Source: Acidimicrobiales bacterium
Lineage (GTDB): Bacteria; Actinomycetota; Acidimicrobiia; Acidimicrobiales; Bog-793
Direction: 5' to 3'
Length of the DNA: 64,000 bases
NCBI GenBank assembly: GCA_035294085.1
Contig: DATGLP010000027.1
Location: forward strand, 62,001-126,000
The stretch's first letter is position 1. Every line of letters starts with the position of its first letter. Of this stretch, positions 15,475 through 23,522 are shown piece after piece. Position numbers and translations under genes: made by a program. A model generated the notes under the pieces. That model made no database searches, had not been told where the DNA came from, and was given only the letters and a program-made list of their open reading frames with translations.

Positions 15475-16038
15475 ATGATCCTCTCTGACCGATCCATCCG
15501 TGAGGAGCTCGAGGCCGGACGGATCACGATCGATCCCCTCGGCGAGGGCTGCATCCAGCCCTCCTCGGTCGACCTGCACACCGACCGCTTCTTCCGGGTG
15601 TTCCGGAACCACACCCAGCGGGTGATCGACGTGAAGGAGGACCAGGAGGAGCTCTCCGAGCTCGTCAGCATCGTGGAGGGCGAGGCGCTCATCCTCCACC
15701 CCGGCGAGTTCGTCCTCGGCTCGACGCTCGAGCGCGTCCGCCTCCCCGACGACCTGGTCGGCCGGCTGGAGGGCAAGTCGAGCCTCGGGCGTCTCGGCCT
15801 GCTCATCCACTCGACCGCCGGCTTCGTGGACCCCGGCTTCGACGGCTACCTCACGCTCGAGCTCTCGAACGTCGCCAACCTGCCGATCACCGTGTACCCG
15901 GGCATGAAGATCGGCCAGATCAGCTTCCTGCGCATGACGACCCCGGCCGACCACCCCTACGGCTCCTCCGGCCTGCGCTCGAAGTACCAGCACCAGCGCG
16001 GCCCGACGCCGAGCCGCTACTTCGAGAACTTCCGCTGA
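15475..16038 (+). CDS. dcd: dCTP deaminase
   Basis: A 187-residue trimeric deaminase that makes dUTP (or dUMP in the bifunctional type) from dCTP for thymidylate synthesis. Visible motifs: [44 protein letters not shown] (catalytic/nucleotide-binding), [12 protein letters not shown] and the nucleotide-closing C-terminus [12 protein letters not shown]. Length and motifs fit the dCTP deaminases of actinomycetes, of which some also act as dUTPases. I do not separate the two activities here. The ATG is 11 nt downstream of the -10 hexamer and has no Shine-Dalgarno site. Confidence 0.95.
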   Translation: MILSDRSIREELEAGRITIDPLGEGCIQPSSVDLHTDRFFRVFRNHTQRVIDVKEDQEELSELVSIVEGEALILHPGEFVLGSTLERVRLPDDLVGRLEGKSSLGRLGLLIHSTAGFVDPGFDGYLTLELSNVANLPITVYPGMKIGQISFLRMTTPADHPYGSSGLRSKYQHQRGPTPSRYFENFR

Positions 16039-16059
16039 CCTCCGCTCGCGCCCGCGTGG

Positions 16060-17835
16060 CTAGCCCTCGCGCTCGCCCGCGAGACGCGAGAGGCGCGTCG
16101 CGCCGGCGGTGACCGGCTGGAGCAGGCCCGGCGCCCGGCTCAGGTACTCGACGGCGTAGAAGTGGCACTCCGCCTCGGCGAGGGTCGCCTGGTCGCCGGT
16201 CGCGACGAGGGCCCGCCTCGCCATGAGCCACCCACCGAGGGTGAGGCCCGCGAGCTCGAGGTAGGCGGTCGCGCCGGCGAGCGCGTCCTCGCCGCGGCCG
16301 CGGGCGAGGAGCCAGTCGGTCGCCGCCTCGAGCGCGGCGCCCGCCGCGGCGAGCGCCCGACCCGAGACGCCGAGGATCCCGCCGCGCGCCTCGAGCCGGG
16401 TGGCGGTCGCGCCGACGGCGCCGAGCAGGCGTCGCATCGCGGCACCGCCCTCGCCCGGGAGCTTGCGGGTCACGAGGTCGATCGCCTGGATCCCGTTCGT
16501 CCCCTCGTAGATCGGCACGATCCTCGCGTCGCGCAGGCGCTGGGCGACGCCCGTCTCCTCGAGGTAGCCGGCGCCGCCGAAGACCTGCACGGCGAGCGAG
16601 GCGATCGCGACGCCCAGGTCGCTCGCCCAGGCCTTCGCGATCGGCGTCAGCAGGTCGAGCTCGGACCGCGCCGCGGCCGCTGCCGGCGCGTCGGCCTGGT
16701 GAGCGAGGTCGCGGCGGCTCGCGGCGTACAGGACGAGCAGGCGGGCGGCCTGTACGCCGGTGCGCATCAGGAGGAGCATGCGGCGCACGTCGGCGTGCTC
16801 CACGATCGCCGAGCGCTGCGGCGGGCGGAGCCCGGGCACGCGCCCCTGCAGCCGGGTGCGGGCGTAGCCGAGGGCCTGCTGGTAGGCGCGCTCGCCGATC
16901 GCCGGGCCCTCGAGCCCGATCGACAGGCGCGCCGCGTTCATCATCGTGAACATGGTCCGCATCCCGCCCTGCAGCGCGCCGACGAGCTCGGCGGCCGCCC
17001 CCTCGTAGCGCATCACGCACGTCGGGCTCGCGTGGAGCCCGAGCTTGCGCTCGACGCCCTGGCAGGCCACCGCGTTGCGACCGCCGAGGCCGGCGGGGGT
17101 GGGGAGGAGCTTGGGAACGAGGAAGACCGACAGTCCCCGGGTCCCGGGCGGCGCGCCGGGGGTCCGCGCCAGCACGAGGTGGACGATGTTCTCGGCGAGG
17201 TCGTGCTCGCCCCAGGTGATGAAGATCTTCGTGCCGGTCACCCGCCAGGTCCCATCCGCGCCTCGCCGGGCCTCCGTGCGCACCGGCGCGAGGTCCGAGC
17301 CGGCCTCGGCCTCGGTGAGCTCCATCGTCCCGGTCCACTCGCCCGTGAGCAGGTGCGGCAGGTAGGTGCGCCGCTGCTCCTCGCTGCCCCAGGCGAGGAG
17401 GAGCTCGATCGCCCCCTGGGTGAGCACCGGGGCGAGCGAGAGCGAGAGGTTCGCCGCGGCGAAGATCTCCTGGAGGGCGAGCGCCACGACGGCGGGGAAG
17501 CCGCCGCCGCCCACCGATCGGGGGAACTGGAGCGCGCCCCAGCCGGCCTCGACGTAGCGGGCGTAGGCGGCCGCGAAGCCCGCGGGCGTGCGCACCTGCC
17601 CGGTCGCGGCGTCGAACGTCGCGCCGGCGCGGTCGCCCGGCGCGTCGAGCGGCGCGAGCACCTCGGCCGCGAGGCGGCCGAACTCGGCGAGGGCCGCCTC
17701 GACGACGTCCCGCTCGACGTGGGCGAAGCGCTCGAGCCGGAGCAGCTCGCCGAGCCCGACGACCTCGAGCGCGAGGAGGAGGTCGTCGACCGGTGGCCGG
17801 TAGGCGCCGGGCGGCGCCTTGTCCCCGCGGCTCAC
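16060..17835 (-). CDS. Acyl-CoA dehydrogenase, large (about 590 aa) type
   Basis: A 591-residue flavoprotein that introduces an alpha,beta double bond into an acyl-CoA. Motifs: MELTEAEAGSDLAPVRTEA (FAD/substrate loop), GTKIFITWGEHDL, QGVERKLGLHASPTC, VFGGAGYLEETGVAQRLRD and IYEGTNGIQAIDLVTRKL, which contains the catalytic Glu. It is about 200 residues longer than short-chain enzymes because of an extra C-terminal domain, as in the DmdC-like group. GTG at 17835 overlaps the TGA of icmF, so it is cotranscribed with the mutase. This suggests a joint role in branched or short acyl-CoA breakdown. The substrate is not deducible. Confidence 0.92.
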   Translation of the reverse strand: MSRGDKAPPGAYRPPVDDLLLALEVVGLGELLRLERFAHVERDVVEAALAEFGRLAAEVLAPLDAPGDRAGATFDAATGQVRTPAGFAAAYARYVEAGWGALQFPRSVGGGGFPAVVALALQEIFAAANLSLSLAPVLTQGAIELLLAWGSEEQRRTYLPHLLTGEWTGTMELTEAEAGSDLAPVRTEARRGADGTWRVTGTKIFITWGEHDLAENIVHLVLARTPGAPPGTRGLSVFLVPKLLPTPAGLGGRNAVACQGVERKLGLHASPTCVMRYEGAAAELVGALQGGMRTMFTMMNAARLSIGLEGPAIGERAYQQALGYARTRLQGRVPGLRPPQRSAIVEHADVRRMLLLMRTGVQAARLLVLYAASRRDLAHQADAPAAAAARSELDLLTPIAKAWASDLGVAIASLAVQVFGGAGYLEETGVAQRLRDARIVPIYEGTNGIQAIDLVTRKLPGEGGAAMRRLLGAVGATATRLEARGGILGVSGRALAAAGAALEAATDWLLARGRGEDALAGATAYLELAGLTLGGWLMARRALVATGDQATLAEAECHFYAVEYLSRAPGLLQPVTAGATRLSRLAGEREG

Positions 17836-20800
17836 AGCGCTCTCCGGTAGGAGCCGCCCACCTCGAAGAGCGTCGCCGAGATCTGGCCGAGCGAGGCGTG
17901 CCGGACGGTCTCCATGAGCTCGGCGAAGACGTTGCCGCCAGCGAGCGCGACCTCGCGCAGCCGGGCGAGCGCGCCGGGCGCGTCCTCGGCGTGGCGGGCG
18001 TGGAAGTCGGCGAGGCGGGCGAGCTGGCGCCGCTTCTCCTCGTCGGTCGATCGGGCGAGCTCGAGGCCCTCCGGCTTCTCGCCGTCGGGTCGCGTGAAGA
18101 CGTTGACGCCGACGATCGGCAGGCTGCCGTCGTGCTTGGCCTGCTCGTAGCGGGCGGAGTCGTCCTGGATCCGGCCGCGCTGGTAGCCGGCCTCCATGGC
18201 GCCGAGGACGCCGCCGCGCTCGGAGAGGCGCTCGAGCTCCTCGAGGACCGCCGCCTCGACGAGGTCGGTCAGCTCCTCGACGACGAAGCTCCCCTGGAGG
18301 GGGTTCTCGTTGTAGGCGAGGCCCCACTCCCGGTTGATGATGAGCTGGATGGCGAGGGCTCGCCGCACCGACTCCTCGGTCGGCGTCGTGATCGCCTCGT
18401 CGAAGGCGTTCGTGTGGAGGCTGTTGGCGTTGTCGTAGACGGCGCACAGCGCCTGGAGCGTCGTGCGGATGTCGTTGAAGGCGATCTCCTGCGCGTGCAG
18501 GGACCGCCCCGAGGTCTGGATGTGGTACTTGAGGCGCTGCGAGCGCTCGTTGGCGCCGTAGCGGTCGCGCATCGCGATCGCCCAGATGCGCCGGGCGACC
18601 CGGCCGATCACCGTGTACTCGGGGTCCATGCCGTTGGAGAAGAAGAAGGAGAGGTTCGGCGCGAAGTCGTCGACGCGCATGCCCCGCGCGAGGTAGGCCT
18701 CGACGTAGGTGAAGCCGTTGGCGAGGGTGAAGGCGAGCTGGGTGATGGGGTTCGCGCCGGCCTCGGCGATGTGGTAGCCGGAGACGGACACCGAGTAGAA
18801 GTTCTCCATCTCGTGGGCGATGAAGTACTCCTGGATGTCGGCCATCACCTTGAGGGAGAACTCGGTCGAGAAGATGCAGGTGTTCTGGCCCTGGTCCTCC
18901 TTCAAGATGTCGGCCTGGACCGTGCCGCGCACCTGTCGCAGCGCACGGGCTCGCACGAGCTCGGCCTCCTGCGCGCTCGGCGGGCGGCCGTGCTCGGCGC
19001 GGAAGCGCTCGAGCTGCTGGTCGATCGCCGCGTTGAGGAACATGGCGAGGATCGCCGGTGCCGGCCCGTTGATCGTGAGCGAGACGGAGGTCGTCGGCGC
19101 GCACAGGTCGAAGCCCTCGTAGAGGGCCTCCATGTCCTCGAGGGTGGCGACCGAGACGCCGGACGTGCCGATCTTGCCGTAGACGTCGGGGCGCTCGTCG
19201 GGGTCGAAGCCGTACAGGGTGACCGGGTCGAAGGCCGTCGAGAGTCGGGCGGCGGGCTGGCCGTCGGCGAGGAGGTGGAACCGGCGGTTCGTGCGCAGCG
19301 GGTCGCCCTCGCCGGCGAACATGCGCGTCGGCTCCTCGCCCTCGCGCTTGAAGGGGAAGACCCCGGCGGTGAAGGGGAAGCGGCCCGGGAGGTTCTCGGC
19401 GCGCAGCCACCGGTAGAGCTCGCCGTCGTCCGCGCTCGTCGGCAGCGCGACGCGCGGCACCCTCGTGCCCGCGAGGGAGTAGCGGGCGAGGCGGACGGTG
19501 CGCACGCCGCCCGCTCCGTCGAGCTCGAGCTCCTCGCCGGCGTAGGCGGCGGCTGCCTCCCGGAACGACTCGAGCAGGGCGTCGGTCTCGGCGTGCACCG
19601 CTGCCTCGGCGGCGTCGCGCAGCGCCGCGATCTCCCCGAGGCCGACGTGCTCGGCCTCGGCGAGGGCGGCGACCTCGGCGAGCTGCTGGCGCCGGCGCAG
19701 CGCCCGGGCCTGCTCGGCCGTCGTCTCGTGGTAGGCGCGCACGGTGGCCGCGATCTCGGCGAGGTAGCGGGAGCGCTCGGCGGGGACGAGGCTCGCGGCG
19801 CGGCTCGAGGCGGCCGTGGCGACCGGAGCGAGCGCCCCGCCGCCGGCCGCGGCCAGCGCGCCGGGCACGAGCCGGTCGCGAAGGTGCTGGTAGAGGGCGG
19901 TCACCCCGTCGTCGTTGAAGTGCGAGGCGACCGTGCCGAACACGGGCGCCTCCTCGTTCGCGCTCGAGGTGCCGAGGTGCTCGCGCGCCCAGTGGCGGCG
20001 CACGTCGCGCAGGGCGTCGCGCGCGCCCTGCCGGTCGAACTTGTTGATCGCCACGACGTCCGCGAGCGCGAGCATCTCGATCTTCTCGAGCTGGGAGGCG
20101 GCGCCGTACTCGGGGGTCATGACGTAGAGCGAGACGTCGGCGACATCGACGATCGCCGCGTCCCGCTGGCCGATGCCGGGGGTCTCGACGATGACGAGGT
20201 CGTAGCCGGCGGCCCGGAAGGCGTCGACGACGGCCGGCACGTGCTCGGGCACCTCGGCGACCGAGGTGCGCGTCGCCATCGAGCGGAAGAAGACGAGCGG
20301 GGTGTCGATGGCGTTCATGCGGATGCGGTCGCCGAGCAGCGCGCCGCCACCGCGTCGGCGAGTCGGGTCGATCGCGAGCAGCGCGATGCGCAGCTTGTCG
20401 CCGAGGTCGAGCCGGAAACGCCGGAGGAGCTCGTCGGTGAGCGACGACTTGCCCGAGCCCCCCGTGCCGGTGACGCCGAGGACGGGGACGTGGCGCCGCC
20501 GAGCTGCCGCGGCGATCTCGGCTCGGGCCGCCTCGTCGAGCCTCCCCTGCTCGAGGGCGGTGATCGTCCGGGCCAGCGCGAGCTGGTCGCCGAGGTACAG
20601 GTCGGCGAGGCGGGGCGGGCTCGACGCGAGGTCCCGGTCGCACTCCTCGACGAGCAGGTTCACCATCCGGGCGAGGCCGAGGCGCTGGCCGTCGTCGGGG
20701 GAGAAGATCTTGCGCACGCCGTAGGCCTCGAGCTCGGCGATCTCGGCGGGGACGATGACGCCGCCGCCGCCCCCGTAGACGAGGACGTCGCCGCGCCCCG

Positions 20801-21080
20801 CGTCGCGCAGGCAGTCGACGAGGTACTTGAAGTACTCGACGTGCCCCCCCTGGTAGGAGCTGACGGCGACGCCCTGCACGTCCTCGGCCACCGCGGCGGC
20901 GACGACCTCGGCGACGGAGCGGTTGTGGCCGAGGTGGATCACCTCCGCTCCCTGTGCCTGCAGGAGGCGGCGGATCAGGTTGATCGCCGCGTCGTGCCCG
21001 TCGAACAGGCTCGCCGCCGTGACGATGCGCACCGGGTGCACCGGACGGTGGAGGCCCGCTGGCGTGGCTGCGCGCTTCAT
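17832..21080 (-). CDS. icmF: Fused isobutyryl-CoA mutase (B12-, GTP-chaperone- and mutase domains)
   Basis: A 1082-residue fusion that interconverts isobutyryl-CoA and n-butyryl-CoA (and sometimes pivalyl/isovaleryl-CoA) using adenosylcobalamin. Domain order: B12-binding (about 15-150; FDGHDAAINLIRRLL with the lower-ligand His, then HLGHNRSV), MeaI-like G-protein chaperone (about 195-470; Walker A GTGGSGKSS, switch ETPGIGQRD, NKFD), and mutase barrel (about 560-1082; NTCIFSTEFSLKVMADIQEY, NFYSVSVSGYHIAEAG). The IFSTEF signature favours IcmF over methylmalonyl-CoA mutase. ATG at 21080 lies 7 nt after a TATCGT -10, so the mRNA is probably leaderless. It diverges from a MarR gene, with a shared 20-bp inverted repeat in the promoter. 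The downstream acyl-CoA dehydrogenase overlaps by 4 nt. Confidence 0.96.
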   Translation of the reverse strand: MKRAATPAGLHRPVHPVRIVTAASLFDGHDAAINLIRRLLQAQGAEVIHLGHNRSVAEVVAAAVAEDVQGVAVSSYQGGHVEYFKYLVDCLRDAGRGDVLVYGGGGGVIVPAEIAELEAYGVRKIFSPDDGQRLGLARMVNLLVEECDRDLASSPPRLADLYLGDQLALARTITALEQGRLDEAARAEIAAAARRRHVPVLGVTGTGGSGKSSLTDELLRRFRLDLGDKLRIALLAIDPTRRRGGGALLGDRIRMNAIDTPLVFFRSMATRTSVAEVPEHVPAVVDAFRAAGYDLVIVETPGIGQRDAAIVDVADVSLYVMTPEYGAASQLEKIEMLALADVVAINKFDRQGARDALRDVRRHWAREHLGTSSANEEAPVFGTVASHFNDDGVTALYQHLRDRLVPGALAAAGGGALAPVATAASSRAASLVPAERSRYLAEIAATVRAYHETTAEQARALRRRQQLAEVAALAEAEHVGLGEIAALRDAAEAAVHAETDALLESFREAAAAYAGEELELDGAGGVRTVRLARYSLAGTRVPRVALPTSADDGELYRWLRAENLPGRFPFTAGVFPFKREGEEPTRMFAGEGDPLRTNRRFHLLADGQPAARLSTAFDPVTLYGFDPDERPDVYGKIGTSGVSVATLEDMEALYEGFDLCAPTTSVSLTINGPAPAILAMFLNAAIDQQLERFRAEHGRPPSAQEAELVRARALRQVRGTVQADILKEDQGQNTCIFSTEFSLKVMADIQEYFIAHEMENFYSVSVSGYHIAEAGANPITQLAFTLANGFTYVEAYLARGMRVDDFAPNLSFFFSNGMDPEYTVIGRVARRIWAIAMRDRYGANERSQRLKYHIQTSGRSLHAQEIAFNDIRTTLQALCAVYDNANSLHTNAFDEAITTPTEESVRRALAIQLIINREWGLAYNENPLQGSFVVEELTDLVEAAVLEELERLSERGGVLGAMEAGYQRGRIQDDSARYEQAKHDGSLPIVGVNVFTRPDGEKPEGLELARSTDEEKRRQLARLADFHARHAEDAPGALARLREVALAGGNVFAELMETVRHASLGQISATLFEVGGSYRRAL

Positions 21081-21084
21081 AGGA

Positions 21085-21113
21085 TTGACGATAGTCGTAC
21101 ATCCAACTATATG
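21085..21113. promoter_or_regulatory. Divergent icmF/marR promoters with a 20-bp inverted-repeat operator
   Basis: Plus strand: TTGACG (21085-21090), 17 nt, TATATG (21108-21113), towards marR. Minus strand: TATCGT (21088-21093), 7 nt before the icmF ATG. Between and across them lies ATAGTCGTACATCCAACTAT (21091-21110), an imperfect inverted repeat with ATAGT/ACTAT arms. A bound MarR dimer would cover both core promoters. An alternative -10 for marR is TAACGT at 21145-21150. Confidence 0.6.
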
Positions 21114-21192
21114 AGGTCCGTGCCAGCTGCCGTGCCCGGTCCGGTAACGTGCGGACGACGCCGACACGATCCCGGCCGCAAGGAGTCGTACC

Positions 21193-21771
21193 GTGGTCCG
21201 TCGCAGACCCCTGGCGTTCGATCCGATCGAGCTCGCGCGCGAGCAGTGGGTGGCGCACGGCTGGCCGGCCGCGGCACCGGGGATGGCCGCCGTGACCTCG
21301 ATCATGCGGGCCCAGCAGCTCTACCTCGCTCGGGTCGAGGCCGTGCTGCGGCCCTTCGGCCTCACGTTCGCCCGCTACGAGCTGCTCATGCTGCTCTCCT
21401 TCAGCCGCACCGGGGCGATGCCGTTGAGCCGCGTCGGCGCCCGCCTCCAGGTCCACCCGACGAGCGTCACGAACCTCGTCGACCGGCTGGAGCGCCAGCG
21501 CCTCGTCGAGCGGCTCCCGCACCCGACGGACCGCCGGACGACGCTCGCCGCCATCCTCCCCGCGGGGCGGGACGTCGCCGAGAAGGCGACCGCTGCCCTG
21601 AACGAGGAGGTCTTCGAGGCCCCCGGCCTCGACGAGGGGGACCTGCGCGACCTCTTCGCCATCCTCCGGCGCCTGCGCGTCGCCTCGGGGGACATCGATC
21701 CCGCGCCCGAGGGCGCGCCGGCCTCGGGGCGCTCGCGCCGAGCGGCGCCCCAGGGCGGGCGGCGGCGGTGA
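21193..21771 (+). CDS. MarR family regulator of the acyl-CoA locus
   Basis: A 192-residue winged-helix protein: MRAQQLYLARVEAVLRPFGL, TFARYELLMLLSFSRTGAMP, the recognition helix LQVHPTSVTNLVDRLERQRL and the wing LPHPTDRRTTLAAI, followed by a basic tail. The GTG start at 21193 has a good ribosome-binding site (AAGGAG, 7 nt). It is divergent from icmF and first in a run with crotonase, 3-hydroxyacyl-CoA dehydrogenase and acyl-CoA ligase genes. By position it likely represses both directions through the 21091-21110 repeat and responds to an acyl-CoA or acid. The ligand is inferred, not seen. Confidence 0.93.
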   Translation: MVRRRPLAFDPIELAREQWVAHGWPAAAPGMAAVTSIMRAQQLYLARVEAVLRPFGLTFARYELLMLLSFSRTGAMPLSRVGARLQVHPTSVTNLVDRLERQRLVERLPHPTDRRTTLAAILPAGRDVAEKATAALNEEVFEAPGLDEGDLRDLFAILRRLRVASGDIDPAPEGAPASGRSRRAAPQGGRRR

Positions 21772-21775
21772 GGCG

Positions 21776-22552
21776 GTGAGCGCGGCCGTGCCGGTCCGCT
21801 ACGAGCCGCAGGGGCACGTCGGGGTGGTCCGCCTCGACGGGGGGCGGCTGAACGTGCTGTCGAGGGCGCTGCTCGACGAGCTCTCGGGCCTCGTCGCCTC
21901 GCTCGGTGCCGACCCGCCGCGCGCGCTCGTCCTCTGGGGCGGCGCAGCGCACTTCGCTGCCGGTGCGGAGGTGGCCGAGCTGGCGGACCCCGCGCGCGCC
22001 CCCGGCCTCCTCGACGCCTTCCGCCGCGCCTGCGATGGCCTCGCCGGCTTCCCGCGGCCGACGCTCGCGGCGGTCGCCGGCTACGCCCTCGGCGGCGGCC
22101 TCGAGCTCGCGCTCGCCTGTGACCTGCGCTTCGCCGCGGCCGGCGCCCGTCTCGGGCTGCCCGAGGTGACGCTCGGGATCATCCCCGGGGCCGGCGGCAC
22201 CCAGCGCCTGGCGCGCCTCGTCGGGCCCGCGCGCGCGAAGGAGCTCATCTTCACCGGCCGCCACGTCCCCGCTGCCGAGGCCCTCGCCATGGGGCTCGTC
22301 GACCGGGTGGTCGACGACGGCGCCCTGCTCGAGGAGGCGCTCTCCTTCACCGGCAGGCTCGCCACGGGCGCCGTGCTCGCCCAGTCGCTCGCCAAGCGGG
22401 CCGTCGACGCCGGCCTCGGCCGGCCGATCGCCGAGGGCCTGGACATCGAGCGGGCGGCGATGGACGAGGTGCTCGCAACCCAGGACGCGGCGAGAGGCAT
22501 GGCGGCGTTCCTCGAGCGGCGCCGAGGGGAGGTCCGCTTTGCCGGCCAGTGA
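21776..22552 (+). CDS. Enoyl-CoA hydratase/isomerase (crotonase family)
   Basis: A 258-residue crotonase. The oxyanion-hole region AAVAGYALGGGLELALACDLRFA and the segment LGLPEVTLGIIPGAGGTQRLARL contain both catalytic Glu positions of true enoyl-CoA hydratases (in GLELA and in PEVT). The earlier motif is FAAGAEVAELA. It is expected to hydrate 2-enoyl-CoA to 3-hydroxyacyl-CoA, the substrate of the next gene product. GTG at 21776 follows the marR stop by 4 nt; its 3' end overlaps the next gene by 14 nt. Confidence 0.94.
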   Translation: MSAAVPVRYEPQGHVGVVRLDGGRLNVLSRALLDELSGLVASLGADPPRALVLWGGAAHFAAGAEVAELADPARAPGLLDAFRRACDGLAGFPRPTLAAVAGYALGGGLELALACDLRFAAAGARLGLPEVTLGIIPGAGGTQRLARLVGPARAKELIFTGRHVPAAEALAMGLVDRVVDDGALLEEALSFTGRLATGAVLAQSLAKRAVDAGLGRPIAEGLDIERAAMDEVLATQDAARGMAAFLERRRGEVRFAGQ

Positions 22553-23462
22553 TCGCCTCGGTGACGGCGGGGACGGCGCGATCGGGCGCGTCGGCGTCCT
22601 CGGCTGCGGCCAGATGGGGTCGGGGATCGCCGAGGTGTGTGCGCGCGCGGGCCTCGAGGTGCTCGTCGGCGAGGTAGACGGCGACGCGCTGCGCGCCGGG
22701 CGGTCCCGCATCGAGCGCTCCCTCGAGCGCGCGGCGCGCGCCGGCAAGCTCGGGGAGGACGAGCGCGCCGGCGTGCTCGAGCGGCTCGCGTTCACGACCG
22801 AGCTCGCCTCCTTCGCCGGCTGCGACCTCGTCGTCGAGGCGGTCGCCGAGGACGCGGCGCTGAAGCGGGAGCTGTTCGCCGCCCTCGACCGGCTCGTGGC
22901 CCCCGACGCCGTGCTCGCCTCGAACACGTCCTCGATCCCGATCGCCTCGCTCGCCGCGGCGACGACCCGACCCGAGCGCGTCGTCGGCCTCCACTTCTTC
23001 AACCCCGTGCCCGTCATGCCCCTCGTCGAGCTGACGAAGTCGCTGCTCACCGCCGACGCCGTGGCCGCCGCCGCCGAGCACTTCGTCCTCGGTCGGCTCG
23101 GCAAGCAGGTCATCCGTGCCCGTGACCAGGCTGGCTTCATCGTCAACGGTCTGCTCGTCCCCTACCTGCTCGGTGCGATCCGCATGCTCGAGACGGGCGC
23201 GGCGAGCGCCGAGGACATCGACCGCGGGATGGAGCTCGGCTGCGCGCACCCGATGGGCCCGCTGCGCCTCGCCGACTTCATCGGTCTCGACACGCTCCTC
23301 GCCATCGCCGAGACGCTCCACGCGGAGTACGGCGAGCCGAGCCTCGCCCCGAGCGCCCTGCTCCGGCGCATGGTCGAGGTGGGCCGGCTCGGCAGGAAGG
23401 CCGGCCAGGGCTTCTACCGCTACGAGGCCCCCGCGGGAGGTGCTGGGACCGGCGGGGGGTGA
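22539..23462 (+). CDS. 3-hydroxybutyryl-CoA dehydrogenase
   Basis: A 307-residue NAD-dependent 3-hydroxyacyl-CoA dehydrogenase. N-terminal Rossmann fold VGVLGCGQMGSGIAEVCARA, catalytic region ASNTSSIPIASLAA and GLHFFNPVPVMPLVEL (catalytic His and Asn), C-terminal dimerisation domain with AHPMGPLRLADFIGLD and KAGQGFYRY. Length fits the single-function short-chain enzyme (Hbd/PaaH). The TTG start at 22539 overlaps the crotonase end; the preceding ten residues form a variable tail before the Rossmann strand. Together with the crotonase it converts enoyl-CoA to 3-oxoacyl-CoA. Confidence 0.94.
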   Translation: MPASDRLGDGGDGAIGRVGVLGCGQMGSGIAEVCARAGLEVLVGEVDGDALRAGRSRIERSLERAARAGKLGEDERAGVLERLAFTTELASFAGCDLVVEAVAEDAALKRELFAALDRLVAPDAVLASNTSSIPIASLAAATTRPERVVGLHFFNPVPVMPLVELTKSLLTADAVAAAAEHFVLGRLGKQVIRARDQAGFIVNGLLVPYLLGAIRMLETGAASAEDIDRGMELGCAHPMGPLRLADFIGLDTLLAIAETLHAEYGEPSLAPSALLRRMVEVGRLGRKAGQGFYRYEAPAGGAGTGGG

Positions 23463-23522
23463 GGATCCAGCGAGGGGCACGGCCGCCGGTCCGCCCGGCG
23501 GCGGGCCGGTGAGGAGGGGGAC

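Noticed and set aside
16060-21522. One continuous minus-strand open frame of 1820 codons suggesting a mutase-dehydrogenase fusion
   Set aside because: Only the part below 17835 is the acyl-CoA dehydrogenase; upstream of its GTG the frame is a low-complexity shadow of icmF, which lies in another frame and ends with its own TGA.
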